64,000 bases of DNA from Prorocentrum cordatum (GCA_963575745.1 CAUYUJ010015294.1:635001-699000), one strand, 5' to 3'; counted from the first letter of the stretch, positions 31,741 through 41,694 are shown. The notes: a model not told the origin generated them from the letters alone. Numbers and translations: made by a program.

Positions 31741-34640
31741 TTCCGTCGCTCACGGTCGGAACGCCACGGCGCGCCAGGCAGCGGCGTACCCTGCGGCCCT
31801 CCAGGGCGCCGGCTGCTGCATTGGCCGCGGCGGCGTGCGCCTCCTCGGTGATCTCGAGGGCCCCAAGGAGCCCAGCTCTCGCCGCGGCAGGGCGCCGCAG
31901 AGGCTGGCTGGCAACGACCGACGCGACGGGCGCATCCGCGGGGGCCTCGCCAAGGCCCTCCGCCACCTCAGCTCTGCGGCTGCCGCTGGGGCGCCGCCCG
32001 CACTGCCCGCAGTGGCCGAGGAGTCGACTGCTGGCTCCGCTGCGATGCCAAGCCACTCCAGGCGCCGCCCCTGCGCATGCACGGGCACAAGCCCCTTCCA
32101 GCGCAGAGCAGGGATGCCATATCCTTTCACTTTGGGCCTGGCAGCTCGTGACCCCGCCTGCATCCTGCCTCCTGGATGGAGTCCCCGTGGCCACAGGCTG
32201 CGCTGGTTCCTGCCCGCCTCGTCGGCCTTGCCGCCTGGGCAGCGCCCCTGGAGGCGAGGCCTCTCCCCTGAGCAGCCGCCCAGCGTCATGTAGGCGCTGC
32301 GCATGGAGCACGCCTCGAGCTCCTGGGCGCCCTCACCTTCTCCAGCGCAGGCGTAGGGCAGGGCGTGTCCCAGGATGCTGAAGGCTACGGCGCTGGCCGA
32401 GAGGGCGGCCGAGCCTCTGCCAGTCGAGCGAGCGCTCTCCAGGCGTGGCCACTTGGCTATCGGCCCAGCGCCTGCGATATCCTCCGCCGCCCGGGGCTCC
32501 TCGGCGGTGGCAAACCGCACCTGGCGCCGCTCAGCAGCAGGAAGGAGCCCTTCGCGATCCTTGCCCGCGATGCCGTGCCAGATGCTGGCGGCCCGACAGA
32601 TCCAGCGCCCGAGCTCCTGCACGATCTCCGCCTGCGCGTGACGGTGCTTCTGCATGGTTCGCCGTGTTCCCGAGCGCCCCAAGCGACTCCACGCCGCGCA
32701 GGCCGCAGGCCCATCCTTGTGGAACGGGTCCAGCCCCACCCCCTCGGCACGGAGGCGGCCCGCGCGCACGGCGCACGGCTCCAGGGGCTCGCACTCGGCT
32801 CTCATGCACTCCTCGTCCCGCGAAGGCGGCGCCCGCGTAGAGGTTCCTGGCCTGCAAGGTCTTGCAGAAGAAAGTCCAGCCCTGCGTTTCCCAGCGCCCG
32901 CCTGGTAGAGCACGTGTAGACCTCGATGTGCACCCGGGTCGAAGCCATGCTCGACTCCGCACCGCCGCAGGAAGGCGCGTCGTAAGCTCTCGTAGAGCTT
33001 GGTGATGTCCAGGCAGAGGCTGGCGAAGGCAAACCCCCTCACTCGCGCAAAGGCGGCACAGGTGCTGCGCAGCCAGCTTGCCTTGTCAAACTTGCGGTCC
33101 ATCTTGCCCCAAAAGAAGCGGTGATCGTGTTCCGCCTCCCGCAGCGCGCTGATGGGCTGCCTCTGGCTGCCCCAGATGCGCATGGGCCGTGGGCCGTTCA
33201 CTATCGGTCGGACTCCTCCGTCCGACTGGGGAAGGAAGACCAGCATGGCAGCGCGGGCGCCCAGGGGCTGGGGCAGCGCCTCATCCTCGGCGCCGCTGCT
33301 CGCGCGCAGGCGCTGTCCCGCCGCACTGGCCCCGCCAGGCGCTCGCCCGCCCTGGCTGCACTCCCCCGTTGCTGCCCCCAGCTGCGTGGCCAGCAGGGCG
33401 AGCAGCCAGAGTGGCCAGGTCCGCAGCCTCAGCGACCAGCTCCTTCTTGCGTGCCTGGGACACTTGCGGCCGCTCGCCGAGCGCGCTGCCGTGCCGCTCG
33501 GCTTGGCCACGTTCCGCTGCGGCCTGCGGCTGCCAGGGCTCGCTGCTGCCTGCGAGCTCGCCGTCGTCGCTGCTGATCTCGCCCATGAGGCGGGACTCAG
33601 CCCGCGGTGCTCGCTCGGGGGCTGGCGGGGGCACCGCGAGCTGCGCCCGCACCGCCTCCACCTGGGTGCGTATGGCCGCCCATGCCACCTCGAAGTTGCT
33701 GGAGCCCCAGGCCTCTGGCAGCTTGTCCAGCTGCGTGAGGAGCCCTGGCACATGGCTGGCTCCAGCCCACTCGGCTGCGCGATGGCGCCGCCGCTCCTCC
33801 GCCTCCTCACGGGCTGCCTCTTCGAGGACCTGGGGCGCCCTGCTGGCCTCCTCCACCTCGCCGTCGAGCGTCGCGAGCTCGTCATGGGCCTTCTGCAGCT
33901 GGACCTCAGCGAGGCCCCGCGCCGCCTGCTTCTGCTCGAGGGCATGGCGGGCTGAGCGGAGCCGCTTCTCTTCCTCGCTGATGGCGTTCGCCTCCTTGTG
34001 TAGCAGGGCCGGCCGCGGCATTGCGGAGGCCTTCTGCTCCGCTGCCTCCTTCTGGGCGCAGGCCAACTCTGCCCTCCTCGCCTCCAACTGGTTGGCCGCG
34101 ACGTCCGTGAAGCAGCTGTCGACGCCGTCGGGTGGCCCAGCCAGCAGCGCCTCGAGCCGCTCGACCGTTGCGTGCAGCCTCTCGATCGCCGTGACTCCTC
34201 CGCTGCTGGGCGCCCCACTCGCCGCTGAAGCCGGGGTCTGCGACTTGGTGGATGCCGTGCGCGCTGCGCTGCGGGCCTGCCGCTGGGCTCGGCGCCCGCG
34301 AGGCTGGCCCACCCAGCCGCCCTTGTCTGCCTCGGGCTTCGCCGTGCCGCGGGGTGACCCCAGCGCCCAGGGCGGCGCGGCATACCCACAGCTGAGACAC
34401 GTGGAGCGCCAGCCCCAGTTTCAACTACCGCAGCTGCACATCCAATAGGTCCTGCTGCGCCTGCCGCTGCTGCCGCCACGCTGGGGCCTCGCCACGGCGC
34501 CCGCCGCGCTGCCCGCTGGGCCGCGCCCCCACGCTGCGAGAGCAAGAAGCACAACAAGAATTTGCACTGGCCCAAAGCGCGGAGACCCTCGCGCTCAGAT
34601 CGCCGCGAACGACTTGCGGTCGTCGGGCTCTCCATGGCAT
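31741..34640 (-). pseudogene. Zinc-finger/coiled-coil/RT-like polyprotein remnant in element B
   Basis: A 961-codon frame (34,635-31,750) spans it, but the natural protein switches frames. Near 34,444-34,385 a different frame gives a RanBP2-like finger WMCSCGS-stop-NWGWRST followed by CLSCG, with an in-frame TGA at 34,423-34,421. That frame goes on as an Ala/Glu/Gln-rich coiled coil (34,312-33,281; residues ~45-170 helical, for example LEARRAELACAQKEAAEQK). The RT part is then in the 961-codon frame: VFLPQSDGGVRPI (about 33,240-33,204) and motif A FASLCLDITKLYESL (about 33,027-32,983, catalytic Asp kept). Motifs B and C (YxDD or WVDD) are not visible in this frame. Finger, coil and RT in this order match dinoflagellate retroelement proteins. 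It is a non-functional copy. Confidence 0.65.
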
Positions 34641-34660
34641 TGAGCCAAAATGGCTACGGA
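34640..34660 (-). other. Spliced-leader relict of element B
   Basis: In minus sense TCCGTAGCC, ATTTTGGC, TCAA: the full leader including the variable first base, but lacking the final G of CAAG, after which TGCCATGG follows. An ATG therefore begins inside or right after the leader (CA-ATG or the ATG at 34,635). Confidence 0.85.
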
Positions 34661-34843
34661 TGTGTGTGTGTGTGTTCTGTCGCGCTCCTGTGTGTTCTGC
34701 CGAACTCCTGCGTGTTCTGCCGTGCTCCTATGTATTCTGTCTTCTGCCGTGCGCCTCGTGCTCCTGCGTGTTCTGCCGTGTTCCTGTGTTCTGCCGTGCT
34801 CCTGAGTGTCCTGCCGAGTTCCTGCGTGTTCTGTGTGTGTGTG

Positions 34844-34890
<47 letters not shown>

Positions 34891-35158
34891 GTGTGTGTGT
34901 GTGTGTGCGTGCGTGCGTGTGTGTGTGCGTGTGTGTGTGTGTGTGTGTGCGTGTGTGTGTGTGTGCGTGTGTGTGTGAATGTGTGTGAATGTGTGTGAAT
35001 GTGTGCTTTGCCGTGCTCCTGCGCGTTCTGCCGTGCTCCGATGTATTATGTGTGTTCTGCCGTGCTCCTCGTGCTCCTGTGTGGTCTGCAATGTTTCAAT
35101 GTGTTATGCCGTGCTCCCGTGTGTTCTTCCATGGTCCTGTTCTGCCGTGCTCCTATGT
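34661..35158. repeat. (GT)n and M20 minisatellite between elements B and C
   Basis: M20 units (34,675-34,835) enclose a (GT)n/(GTGTGC)n run at about 34,835-34,985, with GTGTGAAT units at its end and M20 again to 35,158. Cys/Val-rich frames are artefacts. Confidence 0.9.
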
Positions 35159-35770
35159 GTTAGCTAAAGTTAAGTTAAAGACGGGGCCTTCAAGGCGTAG
35201 GGGAGGGACGGACAAGGGACCGAGGGGCCACCAGGGGCACCGAGCGCCACCCGAGACACGCCCTCCCGAGAGGGGCCGCCTAGGGCCGCCTCTCCCCGCG
35301 GGGGCCGCACTGGGCCTCCACCGCGGGCGCACCACTAGGCGAGAACAGATCTACATGCAAAATGCAACTGCCCGCCTCACGCACTACTCTTGGGCCGCGT
35401 CGTGCAACGCGCGCGGACCAAGAGACCGTCGAGGAGCCGCACACGCCCCTCGGCATCTGGACAACCTGCACTGCCGAGGCGGACGCCGAGGGCGCGGGCC
35501 TCGGCCCAGTCCAGGAGCGACTCAACTCCCGACTTCGGCCCCTGGGCCGCACACGCCACCGCCGCCACCGAGAAGTCGTCCAGGAATGAAACGAACCCGC
35601 ACTCCGAGCCCGAGTGGCCATCGCCCGCGGTGCGGCCAACGGAGTCCGCGACCAGGGGCTCCATGCCGACGGCGTGCTCGAAGGCCGAGCCTCCCACGGG
35701 CCCCATCCACGATGTCGTCGCTGACGACGCAGCAACCGCCCAAGTGCGGCACGACGTCGTCGGCATACTC
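35159..35770 (-). mobile_element. Retroposon C: 5'-truncated relative of A
   Basis: The 3' block is as in A and B (35,195-35,159; tail TTTAACTTAACTTTAGCTAAC). The part upstream of it, AGATCTACATGCAAAATGCA at about 35,348, matches A at 29,727. The coding remnant matches A over about 75 codons. No SL relict is present. M20 lies on both sides. Confidence 0.7.
35377..35766 (-). pseudogene. Truncated copy of the retroposon A protein
   Basis: The frame contains PLVADSVGRTAGDGHS, then a Phe-Val-Ser-Phe-Leu-Asp-Asp segment and GPKSGVESLLDWAEARALGV, clearly the same protein as residues ~225-300 of the A frame. After PDAEG it diverges and stops early (35,377), so the acidic C-terminus of A is missing. 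The first ~35 residues do not match A and may be other sequence joined at the truncation point. No function is expected. Confidence 0.65.
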
Positions 35771-35960
35771 GTATGTATTCTGCCGTGCTCCTATGTATTC
35801 TGCCGTGCTCCTGTTTTTCTGCCGTGCTCCTGCTTATTCTGCCGTGCTCTTATGTGTTGTGTATAATATGCTGCGCTCCTGTGTGTTCTGCCGAAATCCT
35901 GAAAGTTCTGCCGTGCTCCCGCGCGCTATGCCGCGTTTCTGCGTGTTGGGCTGCCGTGAT
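35771..35960. repeat. M20 minisatellite, right flank
   Basis: About nine units of TTCTGCCGTGCTCCTATGTA and variants, decaying into unique sequence at about 35,960. Confidence 0.85.
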
Positions 35961-35964
35961 CCTG

Positions 35965-37050
35965 CCATGTTCAGAAGATGTCTCAAGCGAAAAACTGAGT
36001 TTTCACACGCATGGTCTTTTCAGCCTTTTCAGAATCTCATTTTCTCGAGGATGTCTCAGGCGATAGCTCCGTTTCCATACGTTTGTTAAAGTCGCGGTGT
36101 TCATGTTCTGGTGAATGCCTCAGGCGAAATGCTTGTGTTCGTGAAAGGCGGTGTTGCGAACAACTCATGGTTTCAAGATGTATCGAGCGACATACGCAAA
36201 TGGAGGAATCTCGAGGGCGCTCTTGGGGTCATATTGGGGCTCGTTGGGGGCTCGATCGGGGCCGTTTCGATGCCATCAAAAACGATGCCAATGCGATGCC
36301 ACACACATCTCTTGTTTGAGGATGTCCCTAACGAAATCGTCAGTTTTAGAAGCCTGGCCTGGGCCGCCTGAAGCCTTTTCAAGAGATGTTTCCAAGACGA
36401 TGTTAGAACAACAATTTTCAAGACGATGCTGTTTTTTCTTGTTTTGGGGGTGTCCCTAGCGAAATGGTCAATTTCGGCAGTCATGAGGGTGCTCTTGGAG
36501 CCGTCTTTGGGTCCTTTGGGGGCTTGAATTTCTTCATCTTGAAACACTTCAATAACGATGCCAATATTATGTTGAGAACATCTCATTGTTTGAGGATGTC
36601 CCCAGCGAAATACAATTTTTCTGACGTGCTCTTTTGTCTGGTCCGCCGCGCTGCCGCTCATCTTCTGAGGACGTCCCAGCGAAAACGTAGTTTTCAACAT
36701 ACACCTCCGTCGACACCTCATTTTGGCTAGGATGTCTCAGGCGAAATGTAATTTTTTACAGATTAGCGAATTTCGCGGCGATCAACTTTTCGAGGACGTC
36801 TCGAGCCAAACGCTTGTTTTTGTTCAACGCGATATCGCGAAGATCTCATGTGTTTGAGGATGTCACAGGCGAAATCGCCATTCGGGGGGATCCCCTAACC
36901 CTGTATCCCGTGCGGCCCGCCACCCTCTATTAGTAAGAGATGATTAGATACGATGCAGATTCAGCCGCAACGTCCTGCTCGCATCTCGTACCTCGAAGAC
37001 GCTTCCCGTCACCTAGATGTTTCAAGGATGTCTCCGGCGAAATCGTCGTT
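35965..37050 (-). repeat. Spaced GAGGATGTCTC..GCGAAA motifs
   Basis: Twelve or more copies of GA(G/A)GATGTC(T/C)C followed by AGGCGAAA or variants (35,967, 36,048, 36,110, 36,320, 36,390, 36,593, 36,662, 36,730, 36,795, 36,857, 37,026), spaced 50-200 bases. This is the reverse complement of the TTTCGCTCGAGACATCCTC motif in the 43.8-63 kb region. The spacers are mostly unique here. Confidence 0.7.
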
Positions 37051-37262
37051 CTGATGATGGGAATCCGAAGAGCAAAAGAAAATTTGAAACCTAACAAACT
37101 CCACCACCTTCTCGTTCCGAGAAGGCGCTTCCCGTCATCTGCCAACCCTGTGTCCCGTGCGATCCGCCACCCCTAACTAGTAAGAGATAATTAGACATGT
37201 TGCAAATTCAGCCAGAACGTCCAGCTCGCTTCTCGTACCTCGAAGACGCTTCCCGTCATCCG
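36885..37262. repeat. Direct repeat ~125 bp, two copies
   Basis: CCCTGT.TCCCGTGCG, TAGTAAGAGAT.ATTAGA, CAGCC..AACGTCC.GCTCGC and TCGTACCTCGAAGACGCTTC occur at 36,898-37,013 and again at 37,146-37,258. The ~130 bases between them include one more GATGTCTC motif and a third copy of GAGAAGGCGCTTCCCGTCAT. Confidence 0.75.
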
Positions 37263-37384
37263 CCGACCCCTTGGGCTTCGTCGGCGTGTGAAATGTTTCC
37301 CCCTCCCGAAACCCCTCCCCCGGGAGCCCGGTCCAGTCGACTTGGAGGGGGGGGCCATCCGGGGCCCGACGAACGCGCCACGGG

Positions 37385-38015
37385 GTGACAAAAAGCTCCA
37401 AAACGAGCCAAGAGGGCACCACGAGGCCCGCCGGACGGTCTAAAAGGGCCACGAGTCGCCGAAACATCGATCCAAAACGCCCACGCCGGCCTCCAGACAG
37501 CGGCCCAAGAGGCCCCCAAAACGCCCCAAGAAGCCTCCAAGAGGCGTCCCAAGAGGGCCTCCAGAAGCAAAAAAGTTCCGTTCCCTTCGGGAAACGTACG
37601 TCTTTAGCACATTCGCCTCTTGGGCGTTCACAACGACCAAGACGGGCCAAGAGGCCCCCAAGAGGGTTTCAAGACGACCCAGGAGGGTCCCAAGACGGCA
37701 CCAAAAGCCCTCAAAACAGCCCAGGAGGGTTCCAGGACAGCCCTAAGAGGGTGGAACCCCAACGGACATTTCGAGCCTTCGACCCCAATACGCCTCTGGG
37801 TAACCCCAAGAAGCCCCCAACAGGCTTCCAGGGAGCCCCAAGAGGGCCAACGGACATTTCGAGCCTTCCAAGACGCCTCTGGGTTGCCCCAAGAAGCCCT
37901 CAATAGGCCCCCAGGGAGCCCCAAGAGGGCTGCAAAAAGCTCCCAAGAGGCCCCGGGAGGCCCTCAAGAGTTTCAAAAACTGCCTCCATGACGCCCCTGG
38001 GACGCCTTTCACGAG
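37385..38015. repeat. CCCAAGAGG-type degenerate repeat, longest stretch
   Basis: Blocks such as CCCCAAGAGGGC, TTCCAAGACGCC, CCCAGGAGGGT and CAAGAAGCC run on. One ~95-base segment (GGACATTTCGAGCCTTC..CGCCTCTGGGT) is present twice (about 37,762 and 37,852). The frames KRPPRGFQDDPGGSQ and similar come from the repeat. Confidence 0.65.
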
Positions 38016-38572
38016 ACCCCATCAACCATCGCAGTGGCCTGAGACCCGCAACAGGCCGGATGTGCCGAAGGTCATTCGATAATCTTTCTTCGGGTCTTTT
38101 GACAGATGCCCGCCGTCTGTACACGTGGGTTCTCGCCCGTTTCCCCAAGCGTGCACGGCGAGTAATGAGAATGTCAGCCCAAGAGTCCCCCAAAATGTCC
38201 CCAGGAGGCCCCCATGAAGACCCCCAAAAGCTCCAAGAAGCCACCACAAGGCGCCCAAGAGGCCCTCAGGAGCAACACACAACAACCACCGTGGCGTAAG
38301 ATTGAGAATCACACGTCCGAGCGATGCCAAGACAACTGGTGTGGCCACGAACCAACCCCACGTAGAATACCTAAACCTGCATCGCCGCTACCTACATCCC
38401 CGTCAGCGTGTCTACGGTTCAACTCTGATCCAGCATGCGAGAAGTGCCTGACAGTGAAGTCTGCCCACCTCGAGGACCATCATTAGGAACCTCTGGCCCC
38501 TCCCAGACCCTCGGAGGGTGCAAGTGGTGGTGACAGATCCTGGCTCGCCTGTCTACTGACTCGAAGCTGAAC

Positions 38573-38649
38573 GGCATAAGCATTAACTTTCGAAGCTCCG
38601 CGCGGATCCAAGAATTCCGCGCGGAGCTCCGAACGTTTGTGTTTATGCC
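38573..38649. mobile_element. Fold-back element FB2 (near-perfect hairpin)
   Basis: A 34-base left arm GGCATAAGCATTAACTTTCG..CTCCGCGCGGA and right arm TCCGCGCGGAGCTCCG..GTTTATGCC, with a 9-base loop. It is the smallest member of the FB family and keeps almost only the arms. Confidence 0.75.
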
Positions 38650-38789
38650 TCTGTTTGTTCCTCTGCTGACGCAGCCCTACCTGTTCATCGATCTCAGTCT
38701 GGGGGCGGGGGGGCGGTACTGTAGTCTGGATGCGGCACTGGGGTGTCAGAACGCGTTGCAACCATGGACTCGACTGGTAGAAGAAGCCC

Positions 38790-38930
38790 GAGCGGCACCA
38801 CGACACCACGACATCACCACAACACGACACCATGACACCATCACGCCATGACACTAAAACGCCATCACACCAGGACACAGCGACGGCACCACCACACCAC
38901 GACGCCAAGACACCAGTGCATTACGACAGC
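38790..38930. repeat. CACCACGACAC-type degenerate repeat
   Basis: Units of about 10-13 bases (CACCACGACAC, ACACCATGAC, GACACCATCACG) in tandem. No gene is seen between 38,650 and 39,390 otherwise. Confidence 0.7.
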
Positions 38931-39390
38931 AGGGCAGATGGACACTACTTCACCTTGCTATCGCTCGGACGTCCTTTCCCCGTGCATCTGTCGTTTTCGT
39001 GTGTTTCTCCTCCCCAAGATGATCCAGGATCTCCTTGATAGTCCTCGCCAAGAAAAGAGTGCACACGTCCGAGCGAAGCCAAGGCCCTAGCGACCTGGGG
39101 AATTTGCACATAGCATAGCACGCACGTCACGCACGACACGAACACGAACTTCGGTTTCCCTGTGAGGGCGGCTCAAAAAAGGCGAATTGGCGAATTACCT
39201 CGCCCCCAAGCTCCGATATCGACATGGTAATTTGATCGCAGCGCTAGAGGTTCCAGCAAACACCAGCTGGGTACACTTGGCATACACTCGCGGAAACTCT
39301 GCTATGCACGAGCCCCTGGCCCACGATGATGGGCCTGGCAATACTTCGGGTTACGCACAGACGGCCCCATCCAGGTAGTGACAGCTTGAG

Positions 39391-39580
39391 CATCGTTTAA
39401 CCGATCCCTGTCCCCACGAGCGTGGCCTGGGCCCCACTGGCCGATTCAACCCCCCCTAGATGGGGATATAGGCCGATTCCTTTGGGTTTCGAGGGGTATA
39501 TCCCCGACTGGGTGGTGGGATGGTGGGGCCGGGATGGGGATGGGGGTGGGGATGGGGATCGGTTGCGAGATACTGACGGC
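39391..39580. repeat. Dispersed repeat DR-B, uninterrupted copy
   Basis: Left half as 22,642-22,695 and right half as 23,982-24,110, joined here by CGATTCAAC. It works as the empty-site comparison for the RT insertion at 22.7-24.0 kb. Confidence 0.65.
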
Positions 39581-40160
39581 TGGCCTCCACGGGCCCCCAG
39601 AGTGTCACAGCTGGCCTCAACAAGCCCCCCGAGTAGCCGGGGGGCTGTCTCAACACCCGAGCCCTGAGCCCCGAGCGCCACAGGGGCGTCGCCGGAGGCT
39701 GCGCCAGGGCGTTGAGACCGCCCCGGAGTGGACAGTCGGGCTGCTGAAATCAGGAACGATGGATAAGGAACGAAGCCCAATTTTGGCACCAGGAAGGCCC
39801 GGGTGAACGAGGCGGGCCAGAGAAACAACCGGTGAATGACCCAAGGAACAGCGACCACCTTCCGAACCCAACGCGGCCATTCTTTGAGGGCCCTGCGCGC
39901 AACCCGAAGCCTTACCAAGTGGGCCTGGCCAAGCTTTGCGCCGGCGGGGCAGAAAACCGGGAGCCCCCGGACGGGCGGCCCGGCGGCCATCCCTGGGGAG
40001 GCGGGGGTAGACCAACACACCTGTAGCGGGGGCGGTATCGACGGGGACAACAGCAGAAAGAACATCTGCAGAAGCGTAAACATCAAACCAAAAATGCACA
40101 ATGCACAAATGTAAACGTCAAACTAAAAATGCATCAAACTTCCCGCGGAGAAAAACAACA
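39581..40160. other. No gene recognised
   Basis: Minus frames of 152 and 234 codons cross this part. The 234-codon one has some normal-looking sequence (GQAHLVRLRVARRALKEW, then Trp/Val/Phe-rich) but no motif I know, and it ends in the DR-B repeat. A decayed ORF fragment is possible. Confidence 0.3.
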
Positions 40161-40164
40161 TGCG

Positions 40165-40260
40165 CAACCATGAACTTTCGGAGCCCCGCGTGGATTTCTT
40201 GGATCTGCGCTGGGTCCCCCTGGCGGCGCCTCTGGCGCCGCCCCTGGCGCGCCCCACGCG
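40165..40260. repeat. Partial fold-back element FB3
   Basis: Left arm (GAACTTTCGGAGCCCCGCG, GGATTTCTTGGATCTGCGCTGGG) and inner CTGGCGGCGCCTCTGGCGCCG core as in FB1, with no right arm. Confidence 0.55.
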
Positions 40261-40294
40261 TATTTCACAGGATGGGTATAGAGAAGCAGACAAC

Positions 40295-40418
40295 GGCATA
40301 AACATACATTCTCGGAGGTCCGCGCGGATTTCTTGGATCTGCGCCAGAGGCTCCGCCAGATAGGCCCAGCGCCAATCCAAGAAATCCTCGCGGATCTTCG
40401 AAAGTTTATGTTTATGCA
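40295..40418. mobile_element. Fold-back element FB4
   Basis: The left arm GGCATAAACATACATTCTCGG..GATTTCTTGGATC and the right arm ending TTCGAAAGTTTATGTTTATGC are reverse complements over about 50 bases, with the core CTGCGCCAGAGGCTCCGCCAG. This is the best-preserved long-armed member of the family. Confidence 0.75.
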
Positions 40419-40699
40419 GTTTGTTCTGCTTCTTCGAGCTCTGGCCGACACTCCTGAAGCGGGGGCGGTGTCGACGGGGACGATGCCTGGCAGCAGATGC
40501 CGCCCCGAGTAAGCAGTGACTGCTGGTGGGAAGGCGGCGTTCGCCTCTACGCTGGCATTCACGGCGAAGCCGATGGCGAGAGCGTTTCGGAAACGGCTTG
40601 CGAAAGGCCGTCGGTCATCGGCCCCTTTCATAGATCGTCCTCAGTTCAGGCCGCGGAGCGGGGACCCGATGGTGGAGGACGCAAGCCTGCAGAAACACA

Positions 40700-40815
40700 C
40701 ACTGTCGCAGCTCCACGCGGTGTTCTGGGATCGACGCTGGGCCCCCCTCCCTGGCGCGCAGACGCTCCAGCGTCGATGCAAGAGAACCGCGCGGAGCTCC
40801 GACAAATTATGCCGA
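40700..40815. mobile_element. Fold-back element FB5
   Basis: Arms GCAGCTCCACGCGGTGTTCT..ATCGACGCTGG and CCAGCGTCGATGCAAGAG..CCGCGCGGAGCTCCGAC are reverse complements with CCCCCCTCCCTGGCGCGCAG between them. The right arm ends in AAATTATGCC. Confidence 0.65.
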
Positions 40816-40889
40816 TGCCGTCTCTCTTCTTCGGTCACCGCGATCGCACCACGCTCTGGTGGATTTGGGGTCATAGCTCGGCTCTCCGG

Positions 40890-41200
40890 TGGCGGTTCGG
40901 GGCGATCTGGGGAGCCCCGGAACGCTGTCGGCGAGGCACAGCGACAAGACCGTGGTAATTGTCTCCAGCTCGGGCCGTCGAGCGGGGACCTGATGGGGCG
41001 TGAGGGCGGAGCGGTCGCCAAGTCGGGAGAAGCCGAATCAGCGGAAATCGGCAGCCTAATAAGGCCTCAAATGAAGCATCGGAATCCGAATAGAAATCCG
41101 AAGTCGAATCGAATCGGAATCGGGATCCATCGGTATCGAGTCGAACCAGATCGACGCTACTCGACGCTAAATCGACGCAACGGAAGTAGATCGTTCTTAG
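40890..41200. repeat. Dispersed repeat DR-C, copy 2
   Basis: GGAACGCTGTCGGCGAGGC, CCAAGTCGGGAGAAGCCGAAT, CATCGGAATCCGAATAG and GTCGAATCGAATCGGAATC correspond to 21,950-22,210. Confidence 0.55.
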
Positions 41201-41230
41201 TTCGAGCCGTAGAGCGGGTACCCAATGGGC

Positions 41231-41583
41231 GAGGCGCGCCGCGTCCGCCGTTTCGGGGGGGCCAGGGCGAGAAGGAGAATGGCGCAGAGGAGACAGGAAG
41301 GGAGCCTCTGCAAGCCCAGGAACGACGAAGAGGATTACTTCCGGACTAGCCGAACAAATTCTCATGTGGGGTCCCACCGTCGGCGTCATTTTCTTCGAGA
41401 TGGGAGGGGCGCGACGCGTCCAAATGCCTCGTTCATTCCGTCCTCTACCAGGATCTCATGGCAAGCAAACCGCCGATTAACGCAGACACATCCCCCTCCC
41501 TCCTCCTTTCGCCCTCCCCCTCCCCCTCCTCGGAGGAGGAGTCACAGTGAGCCCAGGGAGAGGCGCGCCGCGTCCGCCGTTTC
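41231..41583. repeat. 24-bp direct repeat bracketing 305 bp
   Basis: GAGGCGCGCCGCGTCCGCC(GTTTC) stands at 41,231-41,254 and, identical, at 41,560-41,583. The bracketed DNA has no ORF of note. It could be a recombination or insertion scar. Confidence 0.6.
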
Positions 41584-41694
41584 TAAGGCGCTGGGCGGAG
41601 CGGTCGCTCAGCGTCTGGCGCCGCGCCTGCGGGAGGCCCTGGAAGCACTCCCCTGGGCCGCCGGCGCGCCTGCCCGTGCCCGCGGGGGAGGGGT

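Larger units (their letters stand above)
31571..34660 (-). mobile_element. Retroposon B: SL-headed RT-like element
   Basis: The SL relict is at 34,660-34,640, the coding remnant follows at once, and the 3' end has the same block as A (GCCTTGAAGGCCCCGTC and TTTAATTTTAAC at 31,600-31,571). It lies in the M20 minisatellite. It encodes zinc-finger, coiled-coil and RT-like parts, so it may be the relative of the element that moved A and C. That link rests on shared 3' ends only. Confidence 0.7.

Noticed and set aside
31750-34635. 961-codon frame as one intact protein
   Set aside because: The zinc finger and coiled coil lie in another frame and only the RT motif part is in this one; the Arg/Ser/Pro-rich N-terminal half looks like a shifted reading.
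35747-35770. EYADDVV, an RT motif C-like string in element C
   Set aside because: It lies at the truncated 5' edge in a frame different from the conserved A-like frame, with no other RT motif around. Chance or a tiny remnant.
36890-36915. CCCCTAACCCTGTATCCC as interstitial telomere
   Set aside because: Less than two units of CCCTAA and not continued in either copy of the direct repeat.
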